NCBI RefSeq assembly: GCF_021403115.1
Contig: NZ_JAJSSH010000012.1
Location: 62,001-126,000, forward strand
Length of the DNA stretch: 64,000 nt
DNA from: Sphingobium sufflavum
GTDB lineage: Bacteria > Pseudomonadota > Alphaproteobacteria > Sphingomonadales > Sphingomonadaceae
Direction: 5' to 3'
Position numbers and translations under genes: made by a program. The notes under the pieces were generated by a model. The model was not told where the DNA came from, searched no databases, and was given only the letters and a program-made list of their open reading frames with translations. Shown here piece by piece: positions 26,301-35,879 of this stretch; position 1 is the first letter of the stretch, and each line of letters begins with the position of its first letter.

Positions 26301-27391
26301 TGGCCAAGAAGCGCCATGAGATGGTTCGGGATCTCGTCGAGCGGGCAGACGCTGGTCGCGCCGCCCCGGTTCACCAGCGCGCCAGGCATGCCCCATACGA
26401 CGGCTGTGCTCTCCGCCTCGGCGATGGTCAGGCCGCCCTCTTGCTTGATCCTGCTCATCGCTGCTGCTCCGTCATGGCCCATGCCGGTCATCAACACCCC
26501 GACCAGCAGATTGGGCGCAATCAGACGCAGGGCAGATTCGACGAGCCGATCAACGCTGGGGTGCCAGAAATGGTCCGGGCTGCTGGGAGCTGGCATGGCG
26601 ACGAGAGCGCTCTGCCGCCGCGAGAGGATCAGGTCCGCATCGCCCTTGCCGATATAGGCATGGCCGGGAAGCAGCGGGGTGGTGCGGTCAACCTCCTGGA
26701 CGGTCAGCGCACACATCCGATCGAGGCGTCGCGCAAGCGGTCCGGTGAAGCTCGCGGGCATATGCTGGGCGACGACGATGGGCCAGGGGAAGTCGCCCGG
26801 CAGTTCGCCCAGCAAGGCATCTAGCGCCGGTGGACCGCCGGTCGAACAACCGACGAGGACGAGGCCATCGCCGGACAGGGCCGTTAAGGGAGGTAGCGCG
26901 CGTGGGGAAATTGCCTTGCGCGGGGGGCGTGCGGGATTCGCCAACTCTCCGCCAGCCGCCGCGCGGACGCGCTCACGCAGGCGGGTGGCGCGCGAAATGC
27001 GGGCTTTGGACGCTGCACGGACCTTATCCACCAGGGCTGCAGATATGGTGTCGATCTCCAGCGACACAGCGCCCTTGGGCTTGGCGATGAAGTCGACCGC
27101 ACCCAGCGCCATGGCCTCCAGCGTTTCTTCGGCACCTTCTGCGGTCAGGGCAGATACCATGACGACCGGGCAGGGACGCACCAGCATGATGCGGTCGAGA
27201 CAGGCCAGCCCGTCCATCTGCGGCATGTGAATGTCGAGTGTGATGACGTCAGGCGCGAAGCTGGACAGCTTCTCGAGCGCCTCCGCCCCATTACGCGCGA
27301 CCTCGACTTCGAAATCCCCCGCCAATGCGAAGATTTCCGTCAGAAGGCGCCGCATCAGCGCGCTGTCGTCGACGATCAGTAATCGGGTCAC
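26297..27391 (-). CDS. cheB: CheB receptor methylesterase/glutamine deamidase
   Basis: A 364-aa protein of normal size. The receiver domain (1-120) has LLIVDDSALMR, VITLDIHMPQMDG and the Lys in FIAKPKG. After a basic linker the esterase domain shows GCSTGGPPAL with the catalytic Ser, VAQHMPASFT with the His and a late LMTGMGHDGA segment with the Asp. It reverses CheR methylation when phosphorylated by CheA. It overlaps the triple-CheW gene by four bases. Confidence 0.96.
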   Translation of the reverse strand: MTRLLIVDDSALMRRLLTEIFALAGDFEVEVARNGAEALEKLSSFAPDVITLDIHMPQMDGLACLDRIMLVRPCPVVMVSALTAEGAEETLEAMALGAVDFIAKPKGAVSLEIDTISAALVDKVRAASKARISRATRLRERVRAAAGGELANPARPPRKAISPRALPPLTALSGDGLVLVGCSTGGPPALDALLGELPGDFPWPIVVAQHMPASFTGPLARRLDRMCALTVQEVDRTTPLLPGHAYIGKGDADLILSRRQSALVAMPAPSSPDHFWHPSVDRLVESALRLIAPNLLVGVLMTGMGHDGAAAMSRIKQEGGLTIAEAESTAVVWGMPGALVNRGGATSVCPLDEIPNHLMALLGQ

Positions 27392-28803
27392 GCCGGTTTC
27401 GCCGCGCCCTTCCTGCCAAGGCGGGCGAGCAGATCCTGTTCCGCGCGGTCGAGCAGTTCACGCGGGTTGACGATCAGCACAAGCCTGTCCCGCCCATCGA
27501 CTTCGGCGACCCGTTCGAACAGGCGACCCGTCGCCGTATCGCCTTGAACACCGAGATCGGGCGCATCGCTGAGCACGCTGGCGGGAAGGTTGACCACTTC
27601 GGACACGGCATCCACGATGAAGCCGGCGGTGAGGGTGCCGATCTGCACCACGACCACACGCGGCTTTGCACTGGTGGTCGGGATGCCGTTGAACCGCTGG
27701 CCTTGGTCGATCACGGGGATCATCTTGCCGCGCGCATGCATCACGCCCTGCACGAAATCGGGCGCCTTCGGCAGAGGCGTGAGCCGGGAAGGCAGGGCGG
27801 CGACTTCCTCCACCGCCCCGATCGGCAGGCCGAAATGCTCCTCCCCGATGCGGAAAAGCAGGAAGCGTTCGCTCTGTGCGTCCATCGCATCGTCTGCCAT
27901 GACATGCTGTTCCTTCAGATCGCCTTGCAGCAGCTTTGCGGTGATGTCGTCGCGCAGCAACATATCCGGGGCCAGCACGGACAGAAGCCGGGTGCCGCCC
28001 TCCATCCGGCAGATGGCCTGGATCCGGGCCTCGGCGCCGTTACGGTGTAGCGCCTGCGGTACAGGGTCGATGGCGCTCTCCGCCACACGCTCAATGGATC
28101 GAATGGCATCGACCACGATGCCTACGCGATGCGCGCCGATGCGCACCACCACCACGCGGGACCGGCCGGTGAAGGCGGCGACGGGGAGCGAGAGCAGGGC
28201 GGCGAGCGACAGCAGGGGCAGGACGGCACCCTGCGCCGTCATGCTGCCCACCACCACCGTGTCGGCATGCGGCAACAGGGCTATGGAGGCAGGCAGGCGC
28301 AACACTTCCTCGATCGCGGAGAGGGGCAGCGCGAAATCCTGTCCACCGGCGATGAACGTCACCAGCGGGAGGGTGTCATCTTCGGCGTCATGCTCCCCCG
28401 TAGGTGCAGCGATGGCGCCGCCGCCCGACCTGCGGGTTCGCCGTTGCATCATCGCCTTACCCATCAGCGCAGCGACGTCGATCTGGTGGAGCGACGCGGC
28501 TTCCGCCTCGCCGACCACCTGCGATACGCTGGTCACGGCGAGGCCTACCGGGCCGTCAGCATCCACCACGACGATCCGATGCGTGGCGGCGTCGCCCAAG
28601 TTCAGCAGCGTCGCGAGCGATATGACCGGAACCGCCGTGCCGCGCATATTGGCGACGCCGAGCAGTGCATCGGGGGCATGGGGCACGCGGGCGATCCGCG
28701 GCAGAGGGGCGATCTCCTGCACCAGCGCCGCAGACACCGCCATGCGCGTCTCGCCGACGCTGAACGTCAGCACTTGCGCATGCAAGATAGGCGCGGATGC
28801 CAA
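27388..28803 (-). CDS. Triple CheW-domain coupling protein
   Basis: About 471 aa from TTG 28803, four bases after the receptor stop; GTG near 28776 is an alternative, and the longer frame from 29013 overlaps the receptor gene in an implausible Arg-rich reading. Three CheW domains follow one another: LTFSVGETRMAVS..., LVTFIAGGQDFALP... and FLLFRIGEEHFGLP.... Each has the family pattern of VRG-like loop (GVANMRG, GSMTAQG, GVMHARG) and a valine-rich core. Single CheW proteins couple receptors to CheA; a triple form could add array linkages. It is the only free CheW in the operon. Confidence 0.88.
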   Translation of the reverse strand: MASAPILHAQVLTFSVGETRMAVSAALVQEIAPLPRIARVPHAPDALLGVANMRGTAVPVISLATLLNLGDAATHRIVVVDADGPVGLAVTSVSQVVGEAEAASLHQIDVAALMGKAMMQRRTRRSGGGAIAAPTGEHDAEDDTLPLVTFIAGGQDFALPLSAIEEVLRLPASIALLPHADTVVVGSMTAQGAVLPLLSLAALLSLPVAAFTGRSRVVVVRIGAHRVGIVVDAIRSIERVAESAIDPVPQALHRNGAEARIQAICRMEGGTRLLSVLAPDMLLRDDITAKLLQGDLKEQHVMADDAMDAQSERFLLFRIGEEHFGLPIGAVEEVAALPSRLTPLPKAPDFVQGVMHARGKMIPVIDQGQRFNGIPTTSAKPRVVVVQIGTLTAGFIVDAVSEVVNLPASVLSDAPDLGVQGDTATGRLFERVAEVDGRDRLVLIVNPRELLDRAEQDLLARLGRKGAAKPA

Positions 28804-28807
28804 GGGT

Positions 28808-30730
28808 TCAGGCGTCCTGAACGGCGAGGGCGGTTGCAATTGAGGCGATCTCCTCGATCGCCGCGGCCAGCGCTTCCGCCCCCTGCGCCTGCTGCCGGGC
28901 GGCTGCGCTGGCTTCGCGCGCGGCGGATGCGGCGATGTCCGCTGCCTCCGCAATCTGCCCGGTGCCGCTTTGCACTTCGCGTGCCGAGCGGAGCATGTCG
29001 TCCGCGCTGGCAAGGATCGCGCTGTTCGATCCCTGTGCCGCTTGCAGGTCCGCCACGACCAGTGTGAAGCGCTCGACCATTACCCGGTTGCGAGCAATCT
29101 CCGCCTCCGCCGCACCGACAACCTGATCGAGATCGCGGCGCACCGCGATGATCTGATCCTGGATCAGGCGCACGATGTCCTGCGTCCGGTCGGCGCTTTC
29201 GGCGGCATCGCGCGACAGCTTGCGGATGTCGCTCGCCACCGTCGCAAAGCCGCGACCGGCTTGCCCCGCCCGCGTAGCCTCGACCGCGCCGCTTACCGCC
29301 AGCATGTTCGTCTGCACGGACACCAGCGCCAGCCCATTGGTGATTTTCTCGATCTGACGGCTGCTGCCGTTGAGGTCGGACAGGAGGGACAGCACCGCAT
29401 TGATCTCCGCCAGCGCGGACGCGACGCCGTCAACCAGCCGTTCGATCATCGCCCGGCCTTCATCCACCGTCAGGACGATAGCACCGATCTTGGCATTGGC
29501 AGCGTCGGCGCGGGACTGTGCCAGTTGCGCCGACTTCTCGATCTGGGCCATGGCGGCATTGGCCTGTAACGTCGCGGATGCCTGGATCTGCGTTCCCCGG
29601 CTGATCTGTTCCAGCGCGACCAAGATCTGACCGGATGCGCCGGACAGTTCCTGCACGGTCGCGGACAGTTCCTCGGCAGCGGCGGCCACCTGCTCCACGA
29701 CAGCGGCCCGGCCCTCGGCGGTTTGTAGTTGCTCGGTCAGTTCGCCCAATGCTTCGGCGGTCTGCTGGCTCTGCTCCAGCGAGGCGCCCTGTTGCTCGAT
29801 CGCCTGCTGGGCTTCGGCGGCGGCGGCGGATTGCTCCTCGGCGGCGCTGGCGACCTGCTCCGCGCCGCGCTCGGCTTCGCGGGTCGCGCTTTCAGCCTCG
29901 ACTGTCGTCTGCACGATCTCCTGCGTACCTGTGTTCAGCGCGGCCAGTTCCTCTCGTGCGGTCTTCAGTCGGGCCACCACCTCATGGCCCAGTTGCGCCT
30001 CTTTCGTCGCCAGTGCCGACGATGCCCGTACCTTGTTCGCTACCCGCTTGATTTCCTCGACGATGCTGGCGGCCAGCTTACGAATGTCGCTCGCGCCGAC
30101 TTCCGAACTTTCCGCCAGAGCGCGAACCTCGTCCGCCACGACGGAAAAGCCTGTGCCCGCGTCGCCCGCCCGCGCCGCCTCTATGGTGGCGTTGAGCGCC
30201 AGCAGGCTGGTCTGGTCGGATACGTCCGCCACATTCGCGCCAATGCCGTCGATGCTTTCCGCGGCCTGCTCCAGTGCGGCGATCAGCGTGACGGTCGAAA
30301 GCTGGCGCTGAGCGCTGAGTTCGATGGCCGATACCGAACCTTCGATCTGGGCGCTGATCTCTATGAAGCTGGTCTGCACGGCTTCGGTCTGACGGCGTGA
30401 ATCCTCGGCCTGCCCTCGTGCATCACGGAAGTTCGCGCCCAGAGCAGCAATGAGACCAAGCGATTCCTGCGCGGCCCCGGCCGCCTCTTCCGCTCCACTC
30501 GAAATCTGGTCCATGGACCGCTGCAATTCGGATGCGGCGGCGGATGCTTGGCCGAGGCCGCTCGCCAGTTCCTGCGTCGCCTGATCGATGCGTTCGATTG
30601 CGGAAACAGGCTTTGCCCGAGCGGACGTTTTGCGCCGCGCCGTTACAGGTGCCGGTGGCGTGTCACTGGCTTGCTGCGTATCGACGGGCTTGGAGCGTGA
30701 ACCCAAGGTCGACTTCTTTACCAGCGCCAT
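28808..30730 (-). CDS. Soluble methyl-accepting chemotaxis protein with two signalling domains
   Basis: A 640-aa protein from ATG 30730 (MALVKKST); the frame extends to 31012 but only over the integrase scar. The N-terminus is basic and disordered, and no transmembrane segment or PAS/globin sensor is seen. Two MCP hairpin tips occur: [18 protein letters not shown] in the first half and [18 protein letters not shown] in the second, each inside long Ala/Gln/Glu-rich coiled coils. It therefore looks like a duplicated cytoplasmic signalling hairpin without its own sensor. It is the first gene of the operon and probably receives its signal from a partner protein. Confidence 0.9.
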   Translation of the reverse strand: MALVKKSTLGSRSKPVDTQQASDTPPAPVTARRKTSARAKPVSAIERIDQATQELASGLGQASAAASELQRSMDQISSGAEEAAGAAQESLGLIAALGANFRDARGQAEDSRRQTEAVQTSFIEISAQIEGSVSAIELSAQRQLSTVTLIAALEQAAESIDGIGANVADVSDQTSLLALNATIEAARAGDAGTGFSVVADEVRALAESSEVGASDIRKLAASIVEEIKRVANKVRASSALATKEAQLGHEVVARLKTAREELAALNTGTQEIVQTTVEAESATREAERGAEQVASAAEEQSAAAAEAQQAIEQQGASLEQSQQTAEALGELTEQLQTAEGRAAVVEQVAAAAEELSATVQELSGASGQILVALEQISRGTQIQASATLQANAAMAQIEKSAQLAQSRADAANAKIGAIVLTVDEGRAMIERLVDGVASALAEINAVLSLLSDLNGSSRQIEKITNGLALVSVQTNMLAVSGAVEATRAGQAGRGFATVASDIRKLSRDAAESADRTQDIVRLIQDQIIAVRRDLDQVVGAAEAEIARNRVMVERFTLVVADLQAAQGSNSAILASADDMLRSAREVQSGTGQIAEAADIAASAAREASAAARQQAQGAEALAAAIEEIASIATALAVQDA

Positions 30731-30820
30731 AGGGCCTCGCTTCTCCACAGATTTTGACGGGTGATGAGAATTCAGCCGTGGCGCGGGACGGGGAGCTTGT
30801 AAATAGGAGATGGTACATGC

Positions 30821-30964
30821 GGTAGCCCAATTATCTATAAGGCAACCGGTAATTTGCGCGCTGTGCAGATATTGCTCGGGCATACAAAAATCGAGAGCAC
30901 GGTCCGATATCTCGGCGTCGATGTTGACGATGCGGTTGCGCCGGCGGAGGGAACCGAAATTTGA
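30821..30964 (+). pseudogene. C-terminal remnant of a tyrosine recombinase (integrase)
   Basis: The plus frame ending at TGA 30964 reads [20 protein letters not shown] and then [14 protein letters not shown]. The segments [15 protein letters not shown] carry the family His and the catalytic Tyr. Roughly 45 residues remain and the rest is missing. The fragment starts about 90 bases upstream of the first gene of the chemosensory operon, pointing away from it, so it marks a past recombination at the operon boundary. Confidence 0.82.
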
Positions 30965-31080
30965 ATGTGGCTTGCTCCCCGCGAAAGTGAGGAGCCCGAC
31001 CGGGGGGCGCACAAAGTCCGCTATCGGGTGTTGTTAGAGCAGAAGAGCAGACAGTCAGCACCTGAGAACGGAAAAAGCGA

Positions 31081-31103
31081 CGCTGAGCGTCCGGGAAGGG
31101 TCG
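31081..31103 (+). repeat. Dispersed intergenic repeat, copy C
   Basis: CGCTGA at 31081 and GGGTCG at 31098 keep the same spacing as the other copies, with AGTCAGCACCTGAG upstream comparable to the region before copy D. It lies in the 155-base gap before the antiporter stop. Confidence 0.55.
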
Positions 31104-31119
31104 ACTGGCGACCGGCAAG

Positions 31120-32400
31120 TCAAAGAGCATCGTAACCGTTCCCGTCCGGGTCACGCCCATGCCGTCGGTCAAGCATCCGCATGGCGGGAGTGACCGTCAA
31201 GCCGTGCAGCAGGATTGACAGCAAAGCCACCAAACCCACAATCGCCCATAGCCGAGCTCCCTCATCAATCTGCAGATGGTTGAGACCGTACGCGAGATAA
31301 TAGAATGATCCCACGCCCCGGATCCCGAAGAAAGCGATTGTTCTCTTCTCCGATTGACTCGCCTTGAACCTTGTCAGCGCTATCATGCCGAACAGCGGCC
31401 GAACCACCAGCAGGATCGCCACCGCCGCCGCCACGTCGATCCACTGAAGCGGACGGAACAGGCCATTCACAAGCGCGCCGCCAAATAACAGAAGCAGCGC
31501 CATCATCGCCAGCCGTTCCACCTGCTCGGTTAAGTCGTGCATCTGCCGATTGAATTCATGATCCCGATGAGAGCGGCGCAGCGTTAGCGCGGTTACGAAC
31601 ACGGCTAGGAAGCCATAACAGTGCAAGAGCTCGGTGAGACCGTAGGACACGAACGTCGCGGAGATCGCGACCAATCCGTCGCCGGTCTTGGACAATCTCG
31701 TGTCGGCAGGAACGTGGAAGGTGAGCCACCCAAACAGACGGCCGATCAGCCAGCCACCCAGAACGCCAGCGAAAATTTCCCACAGGACATTGTGCATTAG
31801 CCATTGTGCCGCCCAAGGCTCGCCAGTCGTTGTTGCCAAACCCAGAGCGATGGCGAGATGGACGAATGGGAATGCGAAGCCGTCATTCAGCCCCGCCTCG
31901 GACGTGAGTCCGAAACGCACTTCGTCCTCCTCGCCAGTCTTGGGCGGGCCCACCTGAACGTCGGAGGCAAGCACGGGGTCGGTGGGCGCCAGGCTGGCCG
32001 CTAGTAGCAGTGCCGCAACCCACGACAGGCCGAGCCACCACCCTCCGATGGCCGTGATAGCGAGGATGCCCAGCGGCATAGTGACAGCCAACAGGCGCCA
32101 GGTGATATTCCATTTTCCCCAGCTGAACGGTCGGTCAAGTTTTAGGCCGGCTCCCATCAAGGCAATGATCACAACCAGCTCAGTGAAGCGCTCGGTCACT
32201 TCGGGGTAGGTGAGTGGCAAGGGCTGCAGCGTGACTGCCGGCACTGAGAATATAGCGACGCCAATCCCGATGCAGACGATGGGCAGGGAGAGGGGGAGCC
32301 GTTTGAGGACCAGGGGGAGCCATGCGACCAGCGCTATCATCAGCCCGGCGCCGGTCAGAATGAGAATATACGGGTCAGGCGCTGAGATAACTTGCTGCAT
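31120..32400 (-). CDS. Cation:proton antiporter (CPA1/NhaP-like)
   Basis: A 426-aa inner-membrane protein from ATG 32400 (MQQVISAPDPY); ATG 32427 is an in-frame alternative. About twelve hydrophobic segments can be traced. The signature LAPTDPVLASDVQVG and LTSEAGLNDGFAFPFV are the typical CPA1 ion-binding and helix-unwinding motifs, the second with the essential Asp. It exchanges Na+ or K+ for H+. A C-terminal GIRGVGSFYYLAYG is also family-typical. It appears to be a single gene. Confidence 0.93.
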   Translation of the reverse strand: MQQVISAPDPYILILTGAGLMIALVAWLPLVLKRLPLSLPIVCIGIGVAIFSVPAVTLQPLPLTYPEVTERFTELVVIIALMGAGLKLDRPFSWGKWNITWRLLAVTMPLGILAITAIGGWWLGLSWVAALLLAASLAPTDPVLASDVQVGPPKTGEEDEVRFGLTSEAGLNDGFAFPFVHLAIALGLATTTGEPWAAQWLMHNVLWEIFAGVLGGWLIGRLFGWLTFHVPADTRLSKTGDGLVAISATFVSYGLTELLHCYGFLAVFVTALTLRRSHRDHEFNRQMHDLTEQVERLAMMALLLLFGGALVNGLFRPLQWIDVAAAVAILLVVRPLFGMIALTRFKASQSEKRTIAFFGIRGVGSFYYLAYGLNHLQIDEGARLWAIVGLVALLSILLHGLTVTPAMRMLDRRHGRDPDGNGYDAL

Positions 32401-32427
32401 CGGCTGTGAACGACGCAGCCGCCTCAT

Positions 32428-32782
32428 CGGCTACATGACGCGCGTAGGGACGCCAATTTTCGTAGAATTAGTCGACAGGCAAGGTCCGTTTTCTAGTCGT
32501 AGCTCGAATACTGGATGGGCCGCACCTGGAAACGGAAAATTGGCGGCTGAAGGACAGCACAGCATCGAGGCTGGGCATGGCGTTTCACCTTTTTTGTGAA
32601 TTCGCCGCTTCCCCCTCGACCTCTATCGCGCCAGCGTCATGTCATGAGGGCGAACACACCTTTCCTGCTGATAATTAGACAGAATTTCAAGGGGATACCT
32701 TTAAAGAAAATTAACCGCGTCAAGCGTATGCCGCCTCTGCAATGCGAATTTTCCAGAAGATTTGCAAAATAACGGGTGGAAT
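32428..32782. other. Intergenic region upstream of TonB receptor
   Basis: This 355-base gap lies between divergent genes. A diverged match to the dispersed repeat (around 32484-32555, with AAGGTCCG and GGCGGCTGA) may be present. From 32640 on the sequence becomes AT-rich and probably holds the receptor promoter; no regulator site was identified. Confidence 0.45.
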
Positions 32783-35248
32783 ATGACAAAGATTTATCGT
32801 GAGGCAGCCCTGGGCTGCACTTCGCTTTTTGTGATCGCGCTTGTGTTGCAGGCAACTCCGGCAGTCGCTGAAACCAACGCGAAGCCGGTGACGGCATGGG
32901 ATGCCAGCCGAGAGACTGACGGCAGCGACATGGTCACGACGGGCGTGGCGCGGGGGCGCGATCGTCTGGACAGCGCCACGTCGACCAGTTCCCTGAAGGG
33001 TAATCAGATCGACACGCTGGCTCCGCGCTCGCTCGACGATCTGGTCCGCAACATCCCCGGTGTGCGCGTCGAAGGCGGCGTGGGCGACATCGGTAACAGC
33101 TACACCGTGCGCGGCCTGCCGCTCGTCAGCGCAGGCGCCAAATACCTCCAGTTCCAGGAAGACGGCCTGCCCGTGCTGGAATTTGGCGACTTCAACGGCA
33201 TCGGTGCCGACGCGTTCATTCGCGCCGACCTCAATCTCGCTTCGGTCGAATCCATCCGTGGCGGCTCCGCCTCGACCTTCACGTCGAACGCGCCGGGGGG
33301 CATCATTAACCTTGTGTCCAAGACCGGCGAGGTCGAAGGCGGCTCCGTGCAGGTTTCGGCGGGGGTCAACTATGACAGCAATCGCGTCGACTTCGACTAT
33401 GGCGGCCATCTGAGCGAGAGCTGGCGCTTCCACGTCGGCGGCTTCTATCGTCAGGGCGAAGGCTCGCGCAACACCGGCTACAACGCCACCGACGGCGGCC
33501 AGGTCAAATTCAACGTGACCAAGGAGTTCGAGGGCGGCCGCATCCGTTTCTACGGCAAGCTGCTCGACGACAAGACGCCCGTCTATAATGGCACTCCGAT
33601 GGCCATTGGCGGGACGAACGCAAATCCAACCTATAGCGCGCTGGCGAATTACGACGCGGTCCAGGACTCAGCGATGTCGCGTAACATCACCGGCCTGACC
33701 ACGACGGATGTCTCGGGCAACCCGACGAACCTCAACCTCCAGAGCGGCTATCGCGTCAAGTCGCAAAGCCTGGGCACCGAAGTGCAGTTCTCGGTCGGTG
33801 AGTGGAACTTCACCGAACGCTTCCGCTTTTCGGACATGTCGGGTTCCGCAGACACGTTCGACCCTCAGACCCAGATTACCGCCAGCTGCTTCCTGAGCAC
33901 CGCTTGCCTCAATCTCACCGGTACCAACAGCACGATCACCTACGCATCGGGTCCCCTGGCAGGCACGGCCATCGATCCAGCCACGCGCCTGTCCCTGACG
34001 ACGGTCGGCCACACGGACATCCACAGCCTGCGTAATGTGGTGAACGACTTCCGCACCAGCCGGGTCTGGGAAGTCGGCGGCGGCGACCTGACCACCACCG
34101 CCGGCGTGTACAAGTCCTTCCAGAAGCGCGACGTCGACTATTTCGGCGCGGTCATCATCCAGACGCTGGACGGCAACGGCAATTCCGCGCTGGTGAACGT
34201 GCAGCAGACGGGCGGCGCCTATAGCTATAAGAATGGTATTTTCGCCCATAACGATGCCGTCAATGGCCGTACGCGGATGAACCTGGACTATGACGTCCTC
34301 GCGCCCTACGCGTCGTTCAACTTCCACAAGGGCAAGATCGCGATCGGCGGCTCGATCCGCTATGACCGCGACAAGGTCACGGGTGTCGTAGCTCGGCCGT
34401 CCACCAGTGCGGCGGTCGATCTCGACCATGACGGTCAGATCAACCTGGCCGAACAGACGGTCTATATCGACGCGGGCACTTCAGGTTCGATCAATTACCG
34501 GAACGATTATGTCTCCTATTCGGGCGGCATCAATTATCGCATGTCCGACTCCTTCGCCCTGTTCGCACGTCACAGCCTGGGTGGACGCGCCGACGCCAAC
34601 GAGGTTTCGCCGACGCATGATTATGTGCGCCAGACCGAAGCCGGCCTGAAGTATCGCAGCAACGGCCTCACGCTGAACCTGACGGGCTTCTATGCAACCA
34701 CCCGCGGCACCTTCGCCCCGACCATCGCGGATACCTATGACGTCAAGAACGTCCGCGTGGTGTCTCGTTCCTACCGCACCTATGGTGCGGAGTTCGAAGG
34801 CGCTGTGCGCCGTGGGCCGTTCAGCATCACCGGCAGTGCGACGTTGACGGGCGGCGAGATCACGGCTTCCACGGCGCCCGCGCCGTCGTCGACGGGGGCT
34901 CCGTTCCTGCCGATCGGCACCACGCCGCGTCGTCAGCCCACGTTCCTCTACACGCTCACCCCGCAGTTCGATGTGGAGCGTGTGACGTTCGGCGCCAATG
35001 TGCAGGGCCAGACGTCCAGCTACGCTGGCGATGTCGACCAGCTGAAGATGCCAGGCTTCACCACCGTGGGTCTGTTCGCCCAGTATCGTCCGGTCGACCG
35101 GATCGCTCTCGGCGTGAATGTCTCCAACCTGTTCGACAAGACGGCGATCATCGCGGTCGGCACCGGGACGATCCCTTCCGCAGGCGTCGGCACGGTCCAG
35201 ACCCTCTACGGCCGCCTGATCTCCGCCTCCGCGCGGTTCTTCTTCTGA
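32783..35248 (+). CDS. TonB-dependent outer-membrane receptor
   Basis: An 821-aa receptor from ATG 32783 (MTKIYREAA), followed by a signal peptide ending near AVAETNA. The plug domain has LDDLVRNIPGVRVEG, YTVRGLPLV and NAPGGIINLVSKTG. The 22-strand barrel ends with the classical C-terminal Phe (SASARFFF). It imports a ligand at the cost of TonB energy; the ligand, perhaps a siderophore or an aromatic/carbohydrate compound, is not readable. No TonB or transporter gene is adjacent. Codon use is strongly GC3-biased compared with the decayed DNA that follows. Confidence 0.95.
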   Translation: MTKIYREAALGCTSLFVIALVLQATPAVAETNAKPVTAWDASRETDGSDMVTTGVARGRDRLDSATSTSSLKGNQIDTLAPRSLDDLVRNIPGVRVEGGVGDIGNSYTVRGLPLVSAGAKYLQFQEDGLPVLEFGDFNGIGADAFIRADLNLASVESIRGGSASTFTSNAPGGIINLVSKTGEVEGGSVQVSAGVNYDSNRVDFDYGGHLSESWRFHVGGFYRQGEGSRNTGYNATDGGQVKFNVTKEFEGGRIRFYGKLLDDKTPVYNGTPMAIGGTNANPTYSALANYDAVQDSAMSRNITGLTTTDVSGNPTNLNLQSGYRVKSQSLGTEVQFSVGEWNFTERFRFSDMSGSADTFDPQTQITASCFLSTACLNLTGTNSTITYASGPLAGTAIDPATRLSLTTVGHTDIHSLRNVVNDFRTSRVWEVGGGDLTTTAGVYKSFQKRDVDYFGAVIIQTLDGNGNSALVNVQQTGGAYSYKNGIFAHNDAVNGRTRMNLDYDVLAPYASFNFHKGKIAIGGSIRYDRDKVTGVVARPSTSAAVDLDHDGQINLAEQTVYIDAGTSGSINYRNDYVSYSGGINYRMSDSFALFARHSLGGRADANEVSPTHDYVRQTEAGLKYRSNGLTLNLTGFYATTRGTFAPTIADTYDVKNVRVVSRSYRTYGAEFEGAVRRGPFSITGSATLTGGEITASTAPAPSSTGAPFLPIGTTPRRQPTFLYTLTPQFDVERVTFGANVQGQTSSYAGDVDQLKMPGFTTVGLFAQYRPVDRIALGVNVSNLFDKTAIIAVGTGTIPSAGVGTVQTLYGRLISASARFFF

Positions 35249-35256
35249 TAAAGACC

Positions 35257-35294
35257 CGGTCCGGCCACTCCGCACCCGGAAGTTGGCCGGACCG
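35257..35294 (+). terminator. Possible hairpin terminator of the TonB receptor gene
   Basis: Arms CGGTCCGGCCA (35257-35267) and TGGCCGGACCG (35284-35294) are perfect reverse complements with a 16-base loop, nine bases after the stop codon. No T run follows, so termination is only inferred. Confidence 0.55.
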
Positions 35295-35503
35295 CAGTGG
35301 GCGGTTCCTGGGAACGCCCAGTTCGTGGCGAGCAAAAAGCCCACTCGAACGGCGACAAGTGGCTCACACGGCCGGCCTCCTGTGCGGACGTGCGGGGAGC
35401 AGCAGAATCCCTCACTGAACGACTGAACGATCTTGCGCTTTCCCAGCATCAAGAGATCGGGATCAATTGCTACTTTGACGATCACCGAAGAACGGGCAAT
35501 GAC

Positions 35504-35744
35504 CTAGTGAAGGCATGGCGGGACAACATCGCGAAACTGGATCGATAATAGAACGACGCCCTGTTCGGTGGCTATATCGAACCCTATCCCAATGGATTCC
35601 CTCCGCGCAATATTGCGTCAGCGACAATCTAAGGGCTGCCTGCGTAACCTCTTGTCGGGCCGCGTCCGAATCGGGCAGATCGCTTCCCTCAGGCTCTTCG
35701 ACGCAAAGCCCAGGAGTTCGCTGATGAAAATAGTAGCGTGCCAT
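35504..35744 (-). pseudogene. DUF6894 family gene with a frameshift
   Basis: From ATG 35744 the frame reads MARYYFHQRTPG and LPDSDAARQEVTQAALRL, matching the DUF6894 family (small alphaproteobacterial proteins starting MPRYFFH). Downstream the family C-terminus, FDIATEQGVVLLSIQFRDVV, appears in another frame, ending at the stop 35504-35506. The break is near GGGATAGGGTTC (about 35592-35603) and a single missing base would restore it. The original product would be about 80 aa of unknown function. A sequencing error is the alternative explanation. Confidence 0.72.
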
Positions 35745-35879
35745 TCTCCTGTCGGGGAACAACCACCCGGTGTGCAGCAATCGCATCCGCGCTTGGTGCA
35801 CCCGCGATCACCCCATGTTTTCTGTTCCGTTGCTCCTCAACCCCGATAAAGGACATTGCGACCTGAAAGGTGACCGATG

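Noticed and set aside
25323-26657. 444-aa plus-strand frame opposite cheA and cheR
   Set aside because: Antisense shadow of two clearly assigned chemotaxis genes; no family sequence.
27590-28843. 417-aa plus-strand frame opposite the triple-CheW gene
   Set aside because: Antisense shadow, Ser/Arg-rich composition typical of spurious GC-rich frames.
27388-29013. Long N-terminal extension of the CheW protein to 29013
   Set aside because: The extra part overlaps the receptor gene and is Arg/Pro-rich; a TTG at 28803, four bases after the receptor stop, fits the operon better.
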